Shown here: piece by piece, positions 48,895 to 56,295 of the stretch
Layout of the letters: every line of letters begins with the position of its first letter
Position numbering within the stretch: the first letter of the stretch is position 1
Source: Lentimicrobiaceae bacterium
Lineage (GTDB): Bacteria; Bacteroidota; Bacteroidia; Bacteroidales; JAGONC01
Direction: 5' to 3'
Assembly (NCBI GenBank): GCA_017993235.1
Contig: JAGONC010000005.1
Span: 62,001-126,000 of the forward strand
DNA length: 64,000 nt
Notes under the pieces: model-generated
Seen by the model: the letters and a program-made list of their open reading frames with translations, nothing else
Database searches by the model: none
What the model was told of the DNA's origin: nothing
Translations under genes and position numbers: made by a program

Positions 48895-49374
48895 ATGACA
48901 TCTCAACCCGAACCGGAATGTTGTCCAAAATTCGATCCCACTCCGTGGGACGATAAGGTATTTGAATGGAAAGACAAGAAATTTATCAAAGACAGAGTCT
49001 GCACAGTATTTTACATGCCCCTCAATTTTGGCTGCGTCATGAGGAGGATGGATAAAAAGATAAGGGCATCGGGTGCAGCCTTGATGGATGGGATGTGCCT
49101 TTCCGAACATACGTCAGGCTGGAACATGAACGTCTATCTTGCTGTTGACAAAGATGTTGCAGGCATTCGGGAAAAGGTCATCAGCGGCAAATTTTACAGC
49201 CGGGTCTATGAGGGACCATTCAAAAATACCCGTAAGTGGATCGTTGATTTTGAGGAAATAGCAAAATCGAAAAATTTTCACCTCAAAAAGTGGTACATGT
49301 GGTACACCACATGTCCGAAATGCGCGAAAAAGTACGGAAAAAACTATGTTGTAATCATCGCACAAATAGACTGA
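48895..49374 (+). CDS. Hypothetical protein with C-terminal CxxC
   Basis: Encodes 159 residues, cytoplasmic in appearance. An unusually strong AAGGAGG ribosome site (48884-48890) precedes the ATG; a TATCTTTA box lies at 48855-48862. The protein has CC near the N-terminus, a mixed alpha/beta core (GWNMNVYLAVDKDVAG...KFYSRVYEGPFKNTRKWIVDFEE) and a closing CPKCAKKYGKNYVVIIAQI. The strand pattern recalls small-molecule-binding SOUL/GyrI-type folds, but I am not confident. The cysteine pair may bind metal or be structural. Confidence 0.7.
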   Translation: MTSQPEPECCPKFDPTPWDDKVFEWKDKKFIKDRVCTVFYMPLNFGCVMRRMDKKIRASGAALMDGMCLSEHTSGWNMNVYLAVDKDVAGIREKVISGKFYSRVYEGPFKNTRKWIVDFEEIAKSKNFHLKKWYMWYTTCPKCAKKYGKNYVVIIAQID

Positions 49375-49563
49375 GTCCCCCGGATCCGATTGAGGAACGT
49401 CTTTTGAATAGCCATCAACGTCTGTCCCGCCAAAAGGTGGGAATTACCAGGTAAAAGGAGAGGGAGGTTGGCGAAAGGAAGGATGAGAGAAGAGTTATGG
49501 CGTAGCCGTTCAAGTCCTGTAAGACTGTAAGCACGACAGAGCGGCCGCCGTGGATGCGCGGCG

Positions 49564-50463
49564 CTATTTATTGTAGCTTTTATTGGGGCGAATGTACAGC
49601 GTCCTGTGGGCATAATTAAAGATCAGGTTGAACTGCCTCAGCAGACCGGCTGCCAAAACCGCGTCGGCGCCTGTCTGTTTAGAACGGGCCTCGGCCGGGA
49701 CGAAGGCCGCTTCCAGGTCATGGCTCTCGTAAGGACCGATGATCACCCGGCTGACGTTTCCCTTTTTCCCATAGATATCCCCGCTGAGTCCGCGGCCCAG
49801 GTAAACTTCCCGTATCTCTTCAGGAAGGGTGAACTTTTGCTCCGGCCTTGTCAGCAACTCCAGGGTTTCAGAGGACGCATAGTCTATGTAACAGTCTAAC
49901 AATACCGGTTCCTCATCCGTAACGGATATCCCCACCTTCAAGCAGGGGATGTTGTTCTCGTTGAAGACAAGCGGGATGGCGGTCCATAAGCCCTCCGGCC
50001 GCAACGAATCCGGATTGTGCAGCGTTATCGTCGAGTCGTCGTAATTGATCTCTACTGCAAAATGTCCAAGCAGTGAATTGCCGGTAACACCGTCTGAGGG
50101 GAATCCCCTGAATGCATCGGTCTGAAGCACCACGAAACGCTGGTCCTTGAATTCAACGCCTCCGATCGAGAAGCTCATCGAGTCGGAGAAGATCGCCGAA
50201 GGGGCGCTACCCTGCCCTGCCCCTCCCACGTTGGCCCCGACAGGATTGACCAGATCGATCGAATCGCGGATATCCGGATTATAGATCAGCAGCCCGTCCC
50301 ATCCCATACCGCTATCCAGGATGATCCGCAGCGGCCGTGACAGGCCGACATCCACAGGCAGGATCGTTTTATTGTAGTGTACGGCAAAGGGGAAAGACGT
50401 TTGTCCGTATGAGCCGACTGTGAAACCAAGCATCACCAGGAGAAAGGTCGTTGTTCGTTTCAT
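49564..50463 (-). CDS. Retropepsin-like aspartic protease-fold exported protein
   Basis: Encodes 299 residues with a signal peptide (1-20, ending GSYGQ). Two lobes are visible. The first has ILDSGMGWDGLLIY (~47-60), a DSG catalytic-type loop. The second has LLDCYIDYASSETLELL (~190-206), where the DTG-like triplet is degenerate (DYAS). The FFNYAHRTLYIRP-like end (LIFNYAHRTLYIRPNK) is a common closing strand in bacterial single-chain pepsin-like proteins. It is probably periplasmic; whether it is still a protease is uncertain given the second lobe. It is divergent from the uncharacterised gene at 50795. Confidence 0.78.
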   Translation of the reverse strand: MKRTTTFLLVMLGFTVGSYGQTSFPFAVHYNKTILPVDVGLSRPLRIILDSGMGWDGLLIYNPDIRDSIDLVNPVGANVGGAGQGSAPSAIFSDSMSFSIGGVEFKDQRFVVLQTDAFRGFPSDGVTGNSLLGHFAVEINYDDSTITLHNPDSLRPEGLWTAIPLVFNENNIPCLKVGISVTDEEPVLLDCYIDYASSETLELLTRPEQKFTLPEEIREVYLGRGLSGDIYGKKGNVSRVIIGPYESHDLEAAFVPAEARSKQTGADAVLAAGLLRQFNLIFNYAHRTLYIRPNKSYNK

Positions 50464-50595
50464 TGGAGATATATATTCAGCTTGAGGACTATAAATTTAG
50501 TTTATTTTGGAATGAAACGTCGACAGCATTTACGTTTTTTCAACACGTACTTATATTCAGAATATTTCGAAATCTAAAAAAAGTCACTATTAAAG

Positions 50596-50625
50596 CTTGT
50601 TTTTGATTTTTGTTCCTTATATTTG
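50596..50625 (+). promoter_or_regulatory. Promoter CTTG-N18-TATATTTG
   Basis: CTTG at 50596-50599 and an exact -7 match TATATTTG at 50618-50625. It would drive the small frame at 50694 and the gene at 50795. The rest of the 331-base gap between 50464 and 50794 shows no other clear feature. Confidence 0.5.
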
Positions 50626-50693
50626 ACCAATTCAAGTCACCACAACACCCATCGTCAGAGGATTTCATTGCCGGTTTTTTTTATGGCAGTGAA

Positions 50694-50798
50694 ATGGATC
50701 CGGAGGAATACGTCAACTTCCTTTCGAAAAGACAGATTATTGTTCCGTCTAGTTTCATCATGTACTCCAATATCCACTTTAAATCTCTGTTTCCATGA
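50694..50798 (+). CDS. Possible small ORF coupled to the next gene
   Basis: A 34-codon frame (starting MDPEEYVNFL) whose TGA stop overlaps the following ATG as ATGA. The frame is open further upstream to about 50610 but that part would precede the likely transcription start. Coding potential is uncertain; the overlap is the main argument. Confidence 0.25.
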   Translation: MDPEEYVNFLSKRQIIVPSSFIMYSNIHFKSLFP

Positions 50799-51451
50799 AA
50801 CCAATGGTCAAACGCTACATCAGTGACCTGTTCAGTCAGTTCCATTATTACGCCACCTGGCTGCCAACATCTACGGTAGAGGTGGGCTCTATCGGCACGT
50901 TCACCGGCCGGGAATTCGAGCGGCTGTCGCATCTCCGCAACGAAGGCATTGACTTCGAGATCCAGGAGGACACCAACCGGACCGACCTGGAATACAGTTC
51001 GGAAGGAGCGGTAACCATTAGTCCCAAGGTTTCGGGCAAGGCCCCGGTGGCAGGCAGCGTGCTGACCAAGGCAGATGCCGGTTTCACGGTGGATTTCTCG
51101 CGGAAGCATGCGATCGTCTTCCGTGCCAAGGGAGTGGTATGTTCCAGCATCAAGGATCAGATCAAGCTGGGAAGAGATCTTAAAAAGAAGTACGATGAAG
51201 GCAAGTGGGACAAGAAGTGGGTGGTGATCAAGGAGCTGGTCAGGGCCGAGAGCGCCACGATCCTGATCTCGGGGGCGACGAGCAGCAGGGTGGAGCTCAA
51301 GGCCACGGCCAATGTCGGTGCTGCCCGGCTCGATATTGCGGATGCATCCCTTGCACTGAACGTGGCATTTGAAAAGAACATCGGAACGAAATTCATTGCA
51401 GAGAAGGGACTTACACCGTTGTTTAAGGTGAGGAGAGGGAGGGAGAGATAG
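50795..51451 (+). CDS. Uncharacterised protein; strand order resembles a gasdermin pore domain
   Basis: Encodes 218 residues, no signal peptide. Order as read: N-terminal amphipathic helix (VKRYISDLFSQFHYYA), short strands around VEVGSIGTF and GREFERLSHL, two long strands with a Gly/Ala-rich turn (~70-112, including VAGSVLTKADAGFTVDFS), a charged helix (IKLGRDLKKKYDEGKW, ~126-141), a strand pair starting WVVIKELVRAESATILIS (~145-162), further strands, and a closing GLTPLFKV. This order matches what I recall of gasdermin N-terminal domains, but that is inference from memory. The protein lacks an N-terminal Cys and a C-terminal inhibitory tail typical of bacterial gasdermins. I do not recognise a named family otherwise. 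Confidence 0.65.
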   Translation: MKPMVKRYISDLFSQFHYYATWLPTSTVEVGSIGTFTGREFERLSHLRNEGIDFEIQEDTNRTDLEYSSEGAVTISPKVSGKAPVAGSVLTKADAGFTVDFSRKHAIVFRAKGVVCSSIKDQIKLGRDLKKKYDEGKWDKKWVVIKELVRAESATILISGATSSRVELKATANVGAARLDIADASLALNVAFEKNIGTKFIAEKGLTPLFKVRRGRER

Positions 51452-51474
51452 GAGATACTGGGGTAGGTGACCGC

Positions 51475-51533
51475 CGGGAAGCGGGAGGCGGGAAGCGGGA
51501 AGCGGGAGGCGGGAAGCGGGAGGCGGGAGGCGG
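51475..51533. repeat. Tandem 7-bp repeat GCGGGA(A/G)
   Basis: Eight units of GCGGGAA or GCGGGAG directly behind the gene ending at 51451. Confidence 0.85.
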
Positions 51534-51579
51534 TTGGTGGAGGTCTCTCGTCACTTCGTTCCTCGGGGCAGGCATTATT

Positions 51580-51634
51580 GGAATTTGGATTTTGTAATTT
51601 GTTTGGAATTTGGGTCATGGGATTTGGAATTTTC
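51580..51634. repeat. Dispersed GGAATTTGG repeat, copy 1
   Basis: A ~55-bp sequence built from GGAATTTGG and GGGATTTGGAATTTT. A close relative is at 54761-54815; both lie just upstream of a start codon. Confidence 0.75.
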
Positions 51635-51651
51635 GTTTCTACGCGCAACAA

Positions 51652-51903
51652 ATGGACAAGATGAATCACAACGCAGTCATAGAGATCTTTTCCGGCACCA
51701 GCTGGGAAGCGGAGATGGTCAGGAGTCTGTTATCCGATGCCGGGATCGCGTCGTTTATCAAGAATAATGTACTGGGTAATTATCTGATTGACCCCATCGG
51801 GGCGAGCGGGGTGAAGGTGATGATCCTGGAGTCGGACCTGGAAGAGGCAAAGGGAGTGGTGCAAGGGTATTATGAAAGAATGAGGGATAAAAGTAATGAA
51901 TGA
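51652..51903 (+). CDS. DUF2007-type small protein
   Basis: Encodes 83 residues from ATG 51652 (a second ATG is at 51661). The sequence IEIFSGTSWEAEMVRSLLSDAGIASFIKNN...GVKVMILESDLEEAKGVVQGY fits the DUF2007 'putative signal transducing protein' fold, an alpha/beta domain found alone or fused in bacteria. It is cytoplasmic, function unknown. The upstream sequence is the dispersed repeat at 51580. The convergent NTF2-like gene ends 3 bases after this stop. Confidence 0.82.
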   Translation: MDKMNHNAVIEIFSGTSWEAEMVRSLLSDAGIASFIKNNVLGNYLIDPIGASGVKVMILESDLEEAKGVVQGYYERMRDKSNE

Positions 51904-51906
51904 CCC

Positions 51907-52380
51907 CTATTCATGATCCTCTTCGTGCACCGACATATCCCCCAGCAGCATCCACCTGCCACCCTCCCTGACATAAAATTTTGCCATTTTCCCATAACCT
52001 TCCTGTTGCTTCTTCTGGTCACCCCATGTGAAAGAAACGGTATACCGGAAGAAATAGTCCACCACGGCGGCATCGTCCAGCACCACTATACGGGCGGGAT
52101 TCAACAGGTAAGACTCCAGCTTGAGGTTGTCCTTCATGGAATAATACAGCTGCGAGAGGGTCTCCTTTGAAAGTGGCACAGGCTCCTCCGTGCTCCATCC
52201 CTGGTATTTCGGGTGAATGATCGCGAGTTCGCCGGCAATATCGCCGGCTTTCCAGCAGGTCCAGCTCTCTTCCACCACCTGCCATACTTCCAGCTGTGCT
52301 TTGGTCCATTCCTGGGCGATAAGATGCGTAGCCCCAAAGGTCATCACAGCCACCAATATGGATTTAACGATTTTTCTCAT
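51907..52380 (-). CDS. Exported NTF2/SnoaL-like protein, paralogue 1
   Basis: Encodes 157 residues with a signal peptide ending HLIAQ (22). The mature part EWTKAQLEVWQVVEESWTCWKAGD...GRWMLLGDMSVHEEDHE fits an NTF2/SnoaL-like cone fold (DUF4440-type), with the helix-strand order and a closing acidic His/Glu tail. It has no evident catalytic set. The paralogue at 53971-54447 is about half identical by eye and shares the same promoter layout. The two flank the esterase-like gene at 52535. Confidence 0.85.
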   Translation of the reverse strand: MRKIVKSILVAVMTFGATHLIAQEWTKAQLEVWQVVEESWTCWKAGDIAGELAIIHPKYQGWSTEEPVPLSKETLSQLYYSMKDNLKLESYLLNPARIVVLDDAAVVDYFFRYTVSFTWGDQKKQQEGYGKMAKFYVREGGRWMLLGDMSVHEEDHE

Positions 52381-52426
52381 AGTTTACGTGATTTGTGATA
52401 ATAATAGAAAATCATTGATTAAAAAG

Positions 52427-52458
52427 CAAATGTAGAAAACCTGAAGCTGAAAATCAAA
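52427..52458 (-). promoter_or_regulatory. Promoter TTTG-N20-TACATTTG
   Basis: Minus strand: -33 TTTG (52455-52458), 20-base spacer, -7 TACATTTG (52427-52434), 47 bases before the ATG of the NTF2-like gene. It nearly matches the ideal Bacteroidota promoter. Confidence 0.7.
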
Positions 52459-52475
52459 TAACTACAGATTGGTGA

Positions 52476-52504
52476 TTGATTTATGCATAAAATTTATATA
52501 TTTA
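52476..52504 (+). promoter_or_regulatory. Possible promoter TTG-N18-TATATTTA
   Basis: TTG at 52476-52478 and TATATTTA at 52497-52504, 31 bases before the ATG at 52535. Confidence 0.35.
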
Positions 52505-52534
52505 CACATCCATCACCAACTATTTCAGTTTCTT

Positions 52535-53863
52535 ATGAAAAATATCCTTCTTCCGGTTGCCGTCATGCTCCTCCTGGCCAACGGTCTGTCCGGACAGGAC
52601 CGGTTCCCCGTCCGGCAGCTTACTTTTGATCCGGTTCAGGAGGGATTGACCGCCTGGTCGCCTGATGAAACAAAACTGGCATTTACCAGTACACAATCCG
52701 GCAGTTTTGACATCTGGATGATGGACATTGATCCGGGAGCACTCAGGAGCGATCTGGCCATCGCCCAGCAGGATGGCGAATCCATCACGCTGGGAACATA
52801 CAGGACCATCCATTCAGATATCCTGAAAGAAGACCGGCTGTTATGGGTCCACCTGCCCGAAGGGTATGAAGATACCCGGCTGGGCTATCCTGTGATGATT
52901 CTCCTGTACGTTGACCTTTACAATTATTTTACAGATGCGGTAAGCATCACTGAAAAACTGGGACGAACCGGTGAGACCCCACCCCTGATCATCATTGGAG
53001 TGGCCAATACCAATCGTTACCGCGATCTTCTACCATACGCTTCACAATGGGCTCCGGAAGGTGGCGGAGCAGGTGATTTCCAGCGGTTTCTCGGGGAGGA
53101 GGTAATTCCTTATGTCGATAAGAATTACAGGACCAAAGAATTCAGGATACTGGCCGCACCCCAGGCTGCAGCTGTGTTCAGCCTCTATTCACTCATGATG
53201 GGGCCCCCACTCTTCAATGCTACGATCGCACAGAATCCATTTATGAATCCAGAGAACGCTGAAAAGCTTTACCCGAGAGCAGAGGAATTCTTTGGTTCGG
53301 CTGACACACTAAGGCATCTTTACTATGTTTCCTGCGAAAAGGATGACCGCCCTGAAGATCTGAACTACATTGAACGATTTGCTCAACTGCCCGGAATAAA
53401 AACAACAACAGGTTTTCGATTTATGCTGGATATCCGGGAGCCCTCCGGCTATTTCATTCCTCCTTTACCTTTTACAACTGCCCTGAGAACGCTTTTTCAC
53501 GGGTATCCCCTGCCGGATGAATTCCATGCCGATTCGCTGCAGGATATTCTTGATTACTACGGAAAACGCTCAACAGACTATGGCTTCCCGGTCGATCCGC
53601 CCGAACACATGCTGACATTTGAAGGGGATGAACTCCTTCAGCGGGGTAAAACACAACAGGCCCAGGATGTATTTATGTACCAGCTGGGCCTGTACCCAAA
53701 ATCGCTGAATGCCCTTTTCCGCCTGGGCGAAATCTATCGCGGAATCGGTGACTATAAAACGGCAAGGGAATATTACCGGAAATTCCTTGATATCCGTTCC
53801 ACCGATGCTGCCAGGATCCAACAACGCATCGCCGAAATGGATTCATTGATCAGGAATCCCTAA
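52535..53863 (+). CDS. Esterase-fold protein lacking catalytic residues, with TPR tail
   Basis: Encodes 442 residues from ATG 52535 with a signal peptide (1-20). A single PD40/TolB-like blade (VRQLTFDPVQEGLTAWSPDETKLAFTSTQSGSFDIWMMD) is followed by an Esterase_D/IroE-like alpha/beta-hydrolase domain (~85-335). The nucleophile elbow that normally reads GHSMGG is AAPQAAA (~207-213), so serine is absent. The site where the catalytic His is expected reads EPSGYFIPPL, without His. A TPR tail follows (FRLGEIYRGIGDYKTAREYYRKFLD, ~397-421). It is likely a non-enzymatic binding protein in the periplasm. Confidence 0.8.
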   Translation: MKNILLPVAVMLLLANGLSGQDRFPVRQLTFDPVQEGLTAWSPDETKLAFTSTQSGSFDIWMMDIDPGALRSDLAIAQQDGESITLGTYRTIHSDILKEDRLLWVHLPEGYEDTRLGYPVMILLYVDLYNYFTDAVSITEKLGRTGETPPLIIIGVANTNRYRDLLPYASQWAPEGGGAGDFQRFLGEEVIPYVDKNYRTKEFRILAAPQAAAVFSLYSLMMGPPLFNATIAQNPFMNPENAEKLYPRAEEFFGSADTLRHLYYVSCEKDDRPEDLNYIERFAQLPGIKTTTGFRFMLDIREPSGYFIPPLPFTTALRTLFHGYPLPDEFHADSLQDILDYYGKRSTDYGFPVDPPEHMLTFEGDELLQRGKTQQAQDVFMYQLGLYPKSLNALFRLGEIYRGIGDYKTAREYYRKFLDIRSTDAARIQQRIAEMDSLIRNP

Positions 53864-53970
53864 AACACTACCTTACGTTAACGGCTACGCGTAATTCATC
53901 TCTCGCATATCCTTTCGCTAATCTCCTTCGCCTTTCCCTTCTCCTTCAACTTCGAATGTTCGAATGTTGG

Positions 53971-54447
53971 TTATTCATCATCCTCTTCCTCCTCCATCGA
54001 CATATCTCCCAGACACAGCCACTTTCCTCCTTCTTTCACATAAAACTCCACATACTTCCCGCCCACTTCTTCAAGCTTTTTCTGATCCCCCGCCGTGTAC
54101 GTTACCGAATAAAAAAAATAATAATGAACGACGGCTGCGTTTTCCGTGACTGTGATCCGGGCAGGATTGATCATGTAACCATTCACTGTCATCCTATCTT
54201 TCTGCGCCCTGAACCATTGTACGACAGCATCTTTGTTCAGTGGCAACGGAGATTCGTCGTCCCACCCCTGGTACATTGGGTGAAGGGTAATCGTGGCACC
54301 ATCGACATCGCCGGCTTTCCACTTGAGCCAGCTATTCTCCACCACCTGCCAGACTTCCTTTTGTTCTTTTGTCCATTCCTGGGCAAACACTGAGGTTGTA
54401 ATGATGGCAACCATGGCCATCATGGCGAGTTTTAGCAGTGTTTTCAT
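53971..54447 (-). CDS. Exported NTF2/SnoaL-like protein, paralogue 2
   Basis: Encodes 158 residues with a signal peptide ending SVFAQ (23), followed by EWTKEQKEVWQVVENSWLKWKAGD, closely matching paralogue 1. The C-terminus is a run of acidic residues (SMEEEEDDE). It probably arose by local duplication around the esterase-like gene. The 107 bases between the esterase-like stop and this 3' end contain a CTTTCCCTTCTCC-type stretch and no recognisable gene. Confidence 0.85.
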   Translation of the reverse strand: MKTLLKLAMMAMVAIITTSVFAQEWTKEQKEVWQVVENSWLKWKAGDVDGATITLHPMYQGWDDESPLPLNKDAVVQWFRAQKDRMTVNGYMINPARITVTENAAVVHYYFFYSVTYTAGDQKKLEEVGGKYVEFYVKEGGKWLCLGDMSMEEEEDDE

Positions 54448-54493
54448 AGCATTTCCTAGTTTAAGTTAATAACAGAAGTTACTGAAAACGAAA

Positions 54494-54525
54494 CAAATAT
54501 AGTGAAATATGACGGGAAAGGCAAA
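54494..54525 (-). promoter_or_regulatory. Promoter TTTG-N20-TATATTTG
   Basis: Minus strand: -33 TTTG (54522-54525), 20-base spacer, -7 TATATTTG (54494-54501), 47 bases before the ATG of paralogue 2. Same geometry as 52427-52458. Confidence 0.7.
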
Positions 54526-54532
54526 TTATTAT

Positions 54533-54648
54533 AGCTTAGAGGTAATGGTAAGGAGGCCTGTTTGGTTTAGAGGTCAAGATGAGGGTAATTTACACTAGAC
54601 CTTACCTCTCGACCAAACCGGCTTCTTAACCTTAACCCCTGAACCAGC
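54533..54648. repeat. Palindromic element, copy 2, nested hairpin
   Basis: Core 54561-54646 matches copy 1 at 48711. Inner arms GTTTGGTTTAGAGGT and ACCTCTCGACCAAAC pair; outer arms (54533-54558 with 54620-54648) pair imperfectly, making a long nested stem. It fills part of the 380-base gap between 54447 and 54828. Confidence 0.75.
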
Positions 54649-54731
54649 TCTTAAAAGGATTTACGAACAAAGGAGTGTTGATTTTTGATTTCTGAAGTTT
54701 ATTTGTGAAATTGCAAGGCGGTTGGCGGTAA

Positions 54732-54815
54732 ACAGTCAGCAGTCAGCAGTCAGCAGTTTTGGAATTTGGGTATTGGGATTTGTTTGGAATTTGGTGTCTG
54801 GGATTTGGAATTTTT
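54732..54815. repeat. CAGTCAG run plus GGAATTTGG repeat, copy 2
   Basis: Bases 54732-54757 repeat CAGTCAG, and 54761-54815 carry the GGAATTTGG repeat also found at 51580. The second part is open upstream of the lipoprotein gene and would add an artificial LFGIWCLGFGIF-like extension if an upstream start were used. Confidence 0.75.
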
Positions 54816-54827
54816 AATACTGTGACC

Positions 54828-55847
54828 ATGAAAAAGATCACGCTGAATTTAATCGCCCGGATGTTGCTTCTCATCATTGTTATGAGCAGTTGTGACCCAA
54901 CACCAAAAGCAGAACAACAGCGAAGCATGGGTGCCCGGGACACCATGCTGAAGGTATTCGCAATCTTCCCTGTATCCGTAGAGGAACCCTGGACAGGGGC
55001 GGTACACCGTGCCTTCCTGGATGCCCGTGAAAAATCCGGTATCAGCTATACTTTTGCTCAAAATGTGGGCTATGACGACTTTGAATCCATTCTCCGAAGG
55101 CATTGTGCTGAAGGCTATGACCTGATCGCCGGTGATGCTTTCGGATCGGAGCAGGTGGTCAGGGAGGTTGCAAATGATTTCCCGGAAACCCCGTTCTTCT
55201 TCGGATCAGGCCAGGGACCCAACGGAAAGAATCTTTCCGTCTTCGACAACCTTATCCATGAGCCAGCTTATCTGGCAGGGATGGCAGCAGGCATCGTCAC
55301 GCAAAAGAACAGGATCGGGATCGTAGCAGCCAAACCGATCCCGGAGGTCAATCGACTGACCAATGCATTCATTGCAGGAGCAAAGGAAATGAATCCGCTC
55401 GTAAGATTTGATATCACGTACACGAATGTGTTTTACGATCCGCCCCGGGCGGATTCTGCGGCGGAACAACTCATTCAGCACGGTGCGGACGCGATCTTTG
55501 CTGAACGGAAAGGGGCCGAGAAAACCTGCTCAAAATATGGCATTCCGATGATTGGCAATATGGTTGAGTCTCAGGGTGATGACCAGCGCTTCATTGTGAC
55601 TGATCTTAAGTGGAACCTCACACCAGCTGTAGACCACCTCATAGGTAAGATAAGGAGTGGCACCTATACGGCAGAAGACTACAAGCCCTGGTCGACAATG
55701 GCCCGGGGAGGGGCCGGGCTCGATAGGATCAACGGTTCCTTTAAAGGTCTCACCCCGGAGGTCCTCCGCAAAATCGATGAACGGCGTGACCAGATCGTCA
55801 GCGGAACATTTATCGTTCCCATGATTGAATCGTTTCCCGGATTATGA
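54828..55847 (+). CDS. BMP-family substrate-binding lipoprotein
   Basis: Encodes 339 residues from MKKITLNL with a lipobox ending MSSC (Cys20). It belongs to the basic membrane protein (BMP/PnrA/Med) group of periplasmic-binding folds that usually bind nucleosides for ABC transporters. Matches are FPVSVEEPWTGAVHRAF, YDLIAGDAFGSEQVVREVA, FFFGSGQGP, EPAYLAGMAAGIVTQKNRIGIV and WSTMARGGAGLDRINGSF. No permease or ATPase genes are adjacent, so the transporter, if any, is elsewhere. The chosen start excludes the repeat-derived extension. Confidence 0.85.
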   Translation: MKKITLNLIARMLLLIIVMSSCDPTPKAEQQRSMGARDTMLKVFAIFPVSVEEPWTGAVHRAFLDAREKSGISYTFAQNVGYDDFESILRRHCAEGYDLIAGDAFGSEQVVREVANDFPETPFFFGSGQGPNGKNLSVFDNLIHEPAYLAGMAAGIVTQKNRIGIVAAKPIPEVNRLTNAFIAGAKEMNPLVRFDITYTNVFYDPPRADSAAEQLIQHGADAIFAERKGAEKTCSKYGIPMIGNMVESQGDDQRFIVTDLKWNLTPAVDHLIGKIRSGTYTAEDYKPWSTMARGGAGLDRINGSFKGLTPEVLRKIDERRDQIVSGTFIVPMIESFPGL

Positions 55848-55890
55848 ATTCGTTCTACCGTACTGTCGTGCCTACGGCACTTCTAATTTA

Positions 55891-56237
55891 ATGCAGATCC
55901 TAATGGGAATTCGTAATACAAAGCTTATCCTGCAAAGCAAGCCCACTTTGGAAGGGGAGGGTGTCCATCTGAAACGGGCCTTCGGGTATCATGAGGTACC
56001 CCAGTTCGATCCTTTCCTGATGATGGATGATTTCAGGAACGATGATCCTCAGAAATATCAACGAGGCTTCCCCTTCCCGAAATCATTACAGATAACGGCA
56101 CCAGGATCAGGATCCTGTTTCTCTCGGGCAAACCGATCCACGAGCCGGTCGCCTGGGGCGGCCCCATCGTGATGAACACCCGGGAAGAGTTGCAACAGGC
56201 TTTCAGGGATTATGAGGAAGGGAAGTTCCTGTTGTAA
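55891..56237 (+). pseudogene. Pirin remnant with large internal deletion
   Basis: Residues 1-62 of a pirin-like protein are readable (RAFGYHEVPQFDPFLMMDDFRNDD...RGFPF). At about 56076-56079 the sequence jumps, in another frame, to the family's C-terminal end (RIRILFLSGKPIHEPVAWGG...FRDYEEGKFLL, stop 56235-56237). Pirins are usually near 290 residues, so about 170 central residues including most of the cupin metal site are missing and the halves are out of frame. The first-frame product would end at 56172. This cannot encode a working pirin. Confidence 0.85.
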
Positions 56238-56267
56238 AGTTTATATCTCCCGTATACAAATTCACCT

Positions 56268-56275
56268 TACTTTTG
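56268..56275 (+). promoter_or_regulatory. -7 box TACTTTTG before M28 peptidase
   Basis: Exact TAnnTTTG match 20 bases before the ATG at 56296. Confidence 0.5.
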
Positions 56276-56295
56276 CAGTTCCGTAAAATACAGAT

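Noticed and set aside
51157-51669. 170-residue minus-strand frame overlapping the 50.8-kb gene
   Set aside because: It runs through tandem repeats and antisense to a better-supported gene; composition is repeat-driven.
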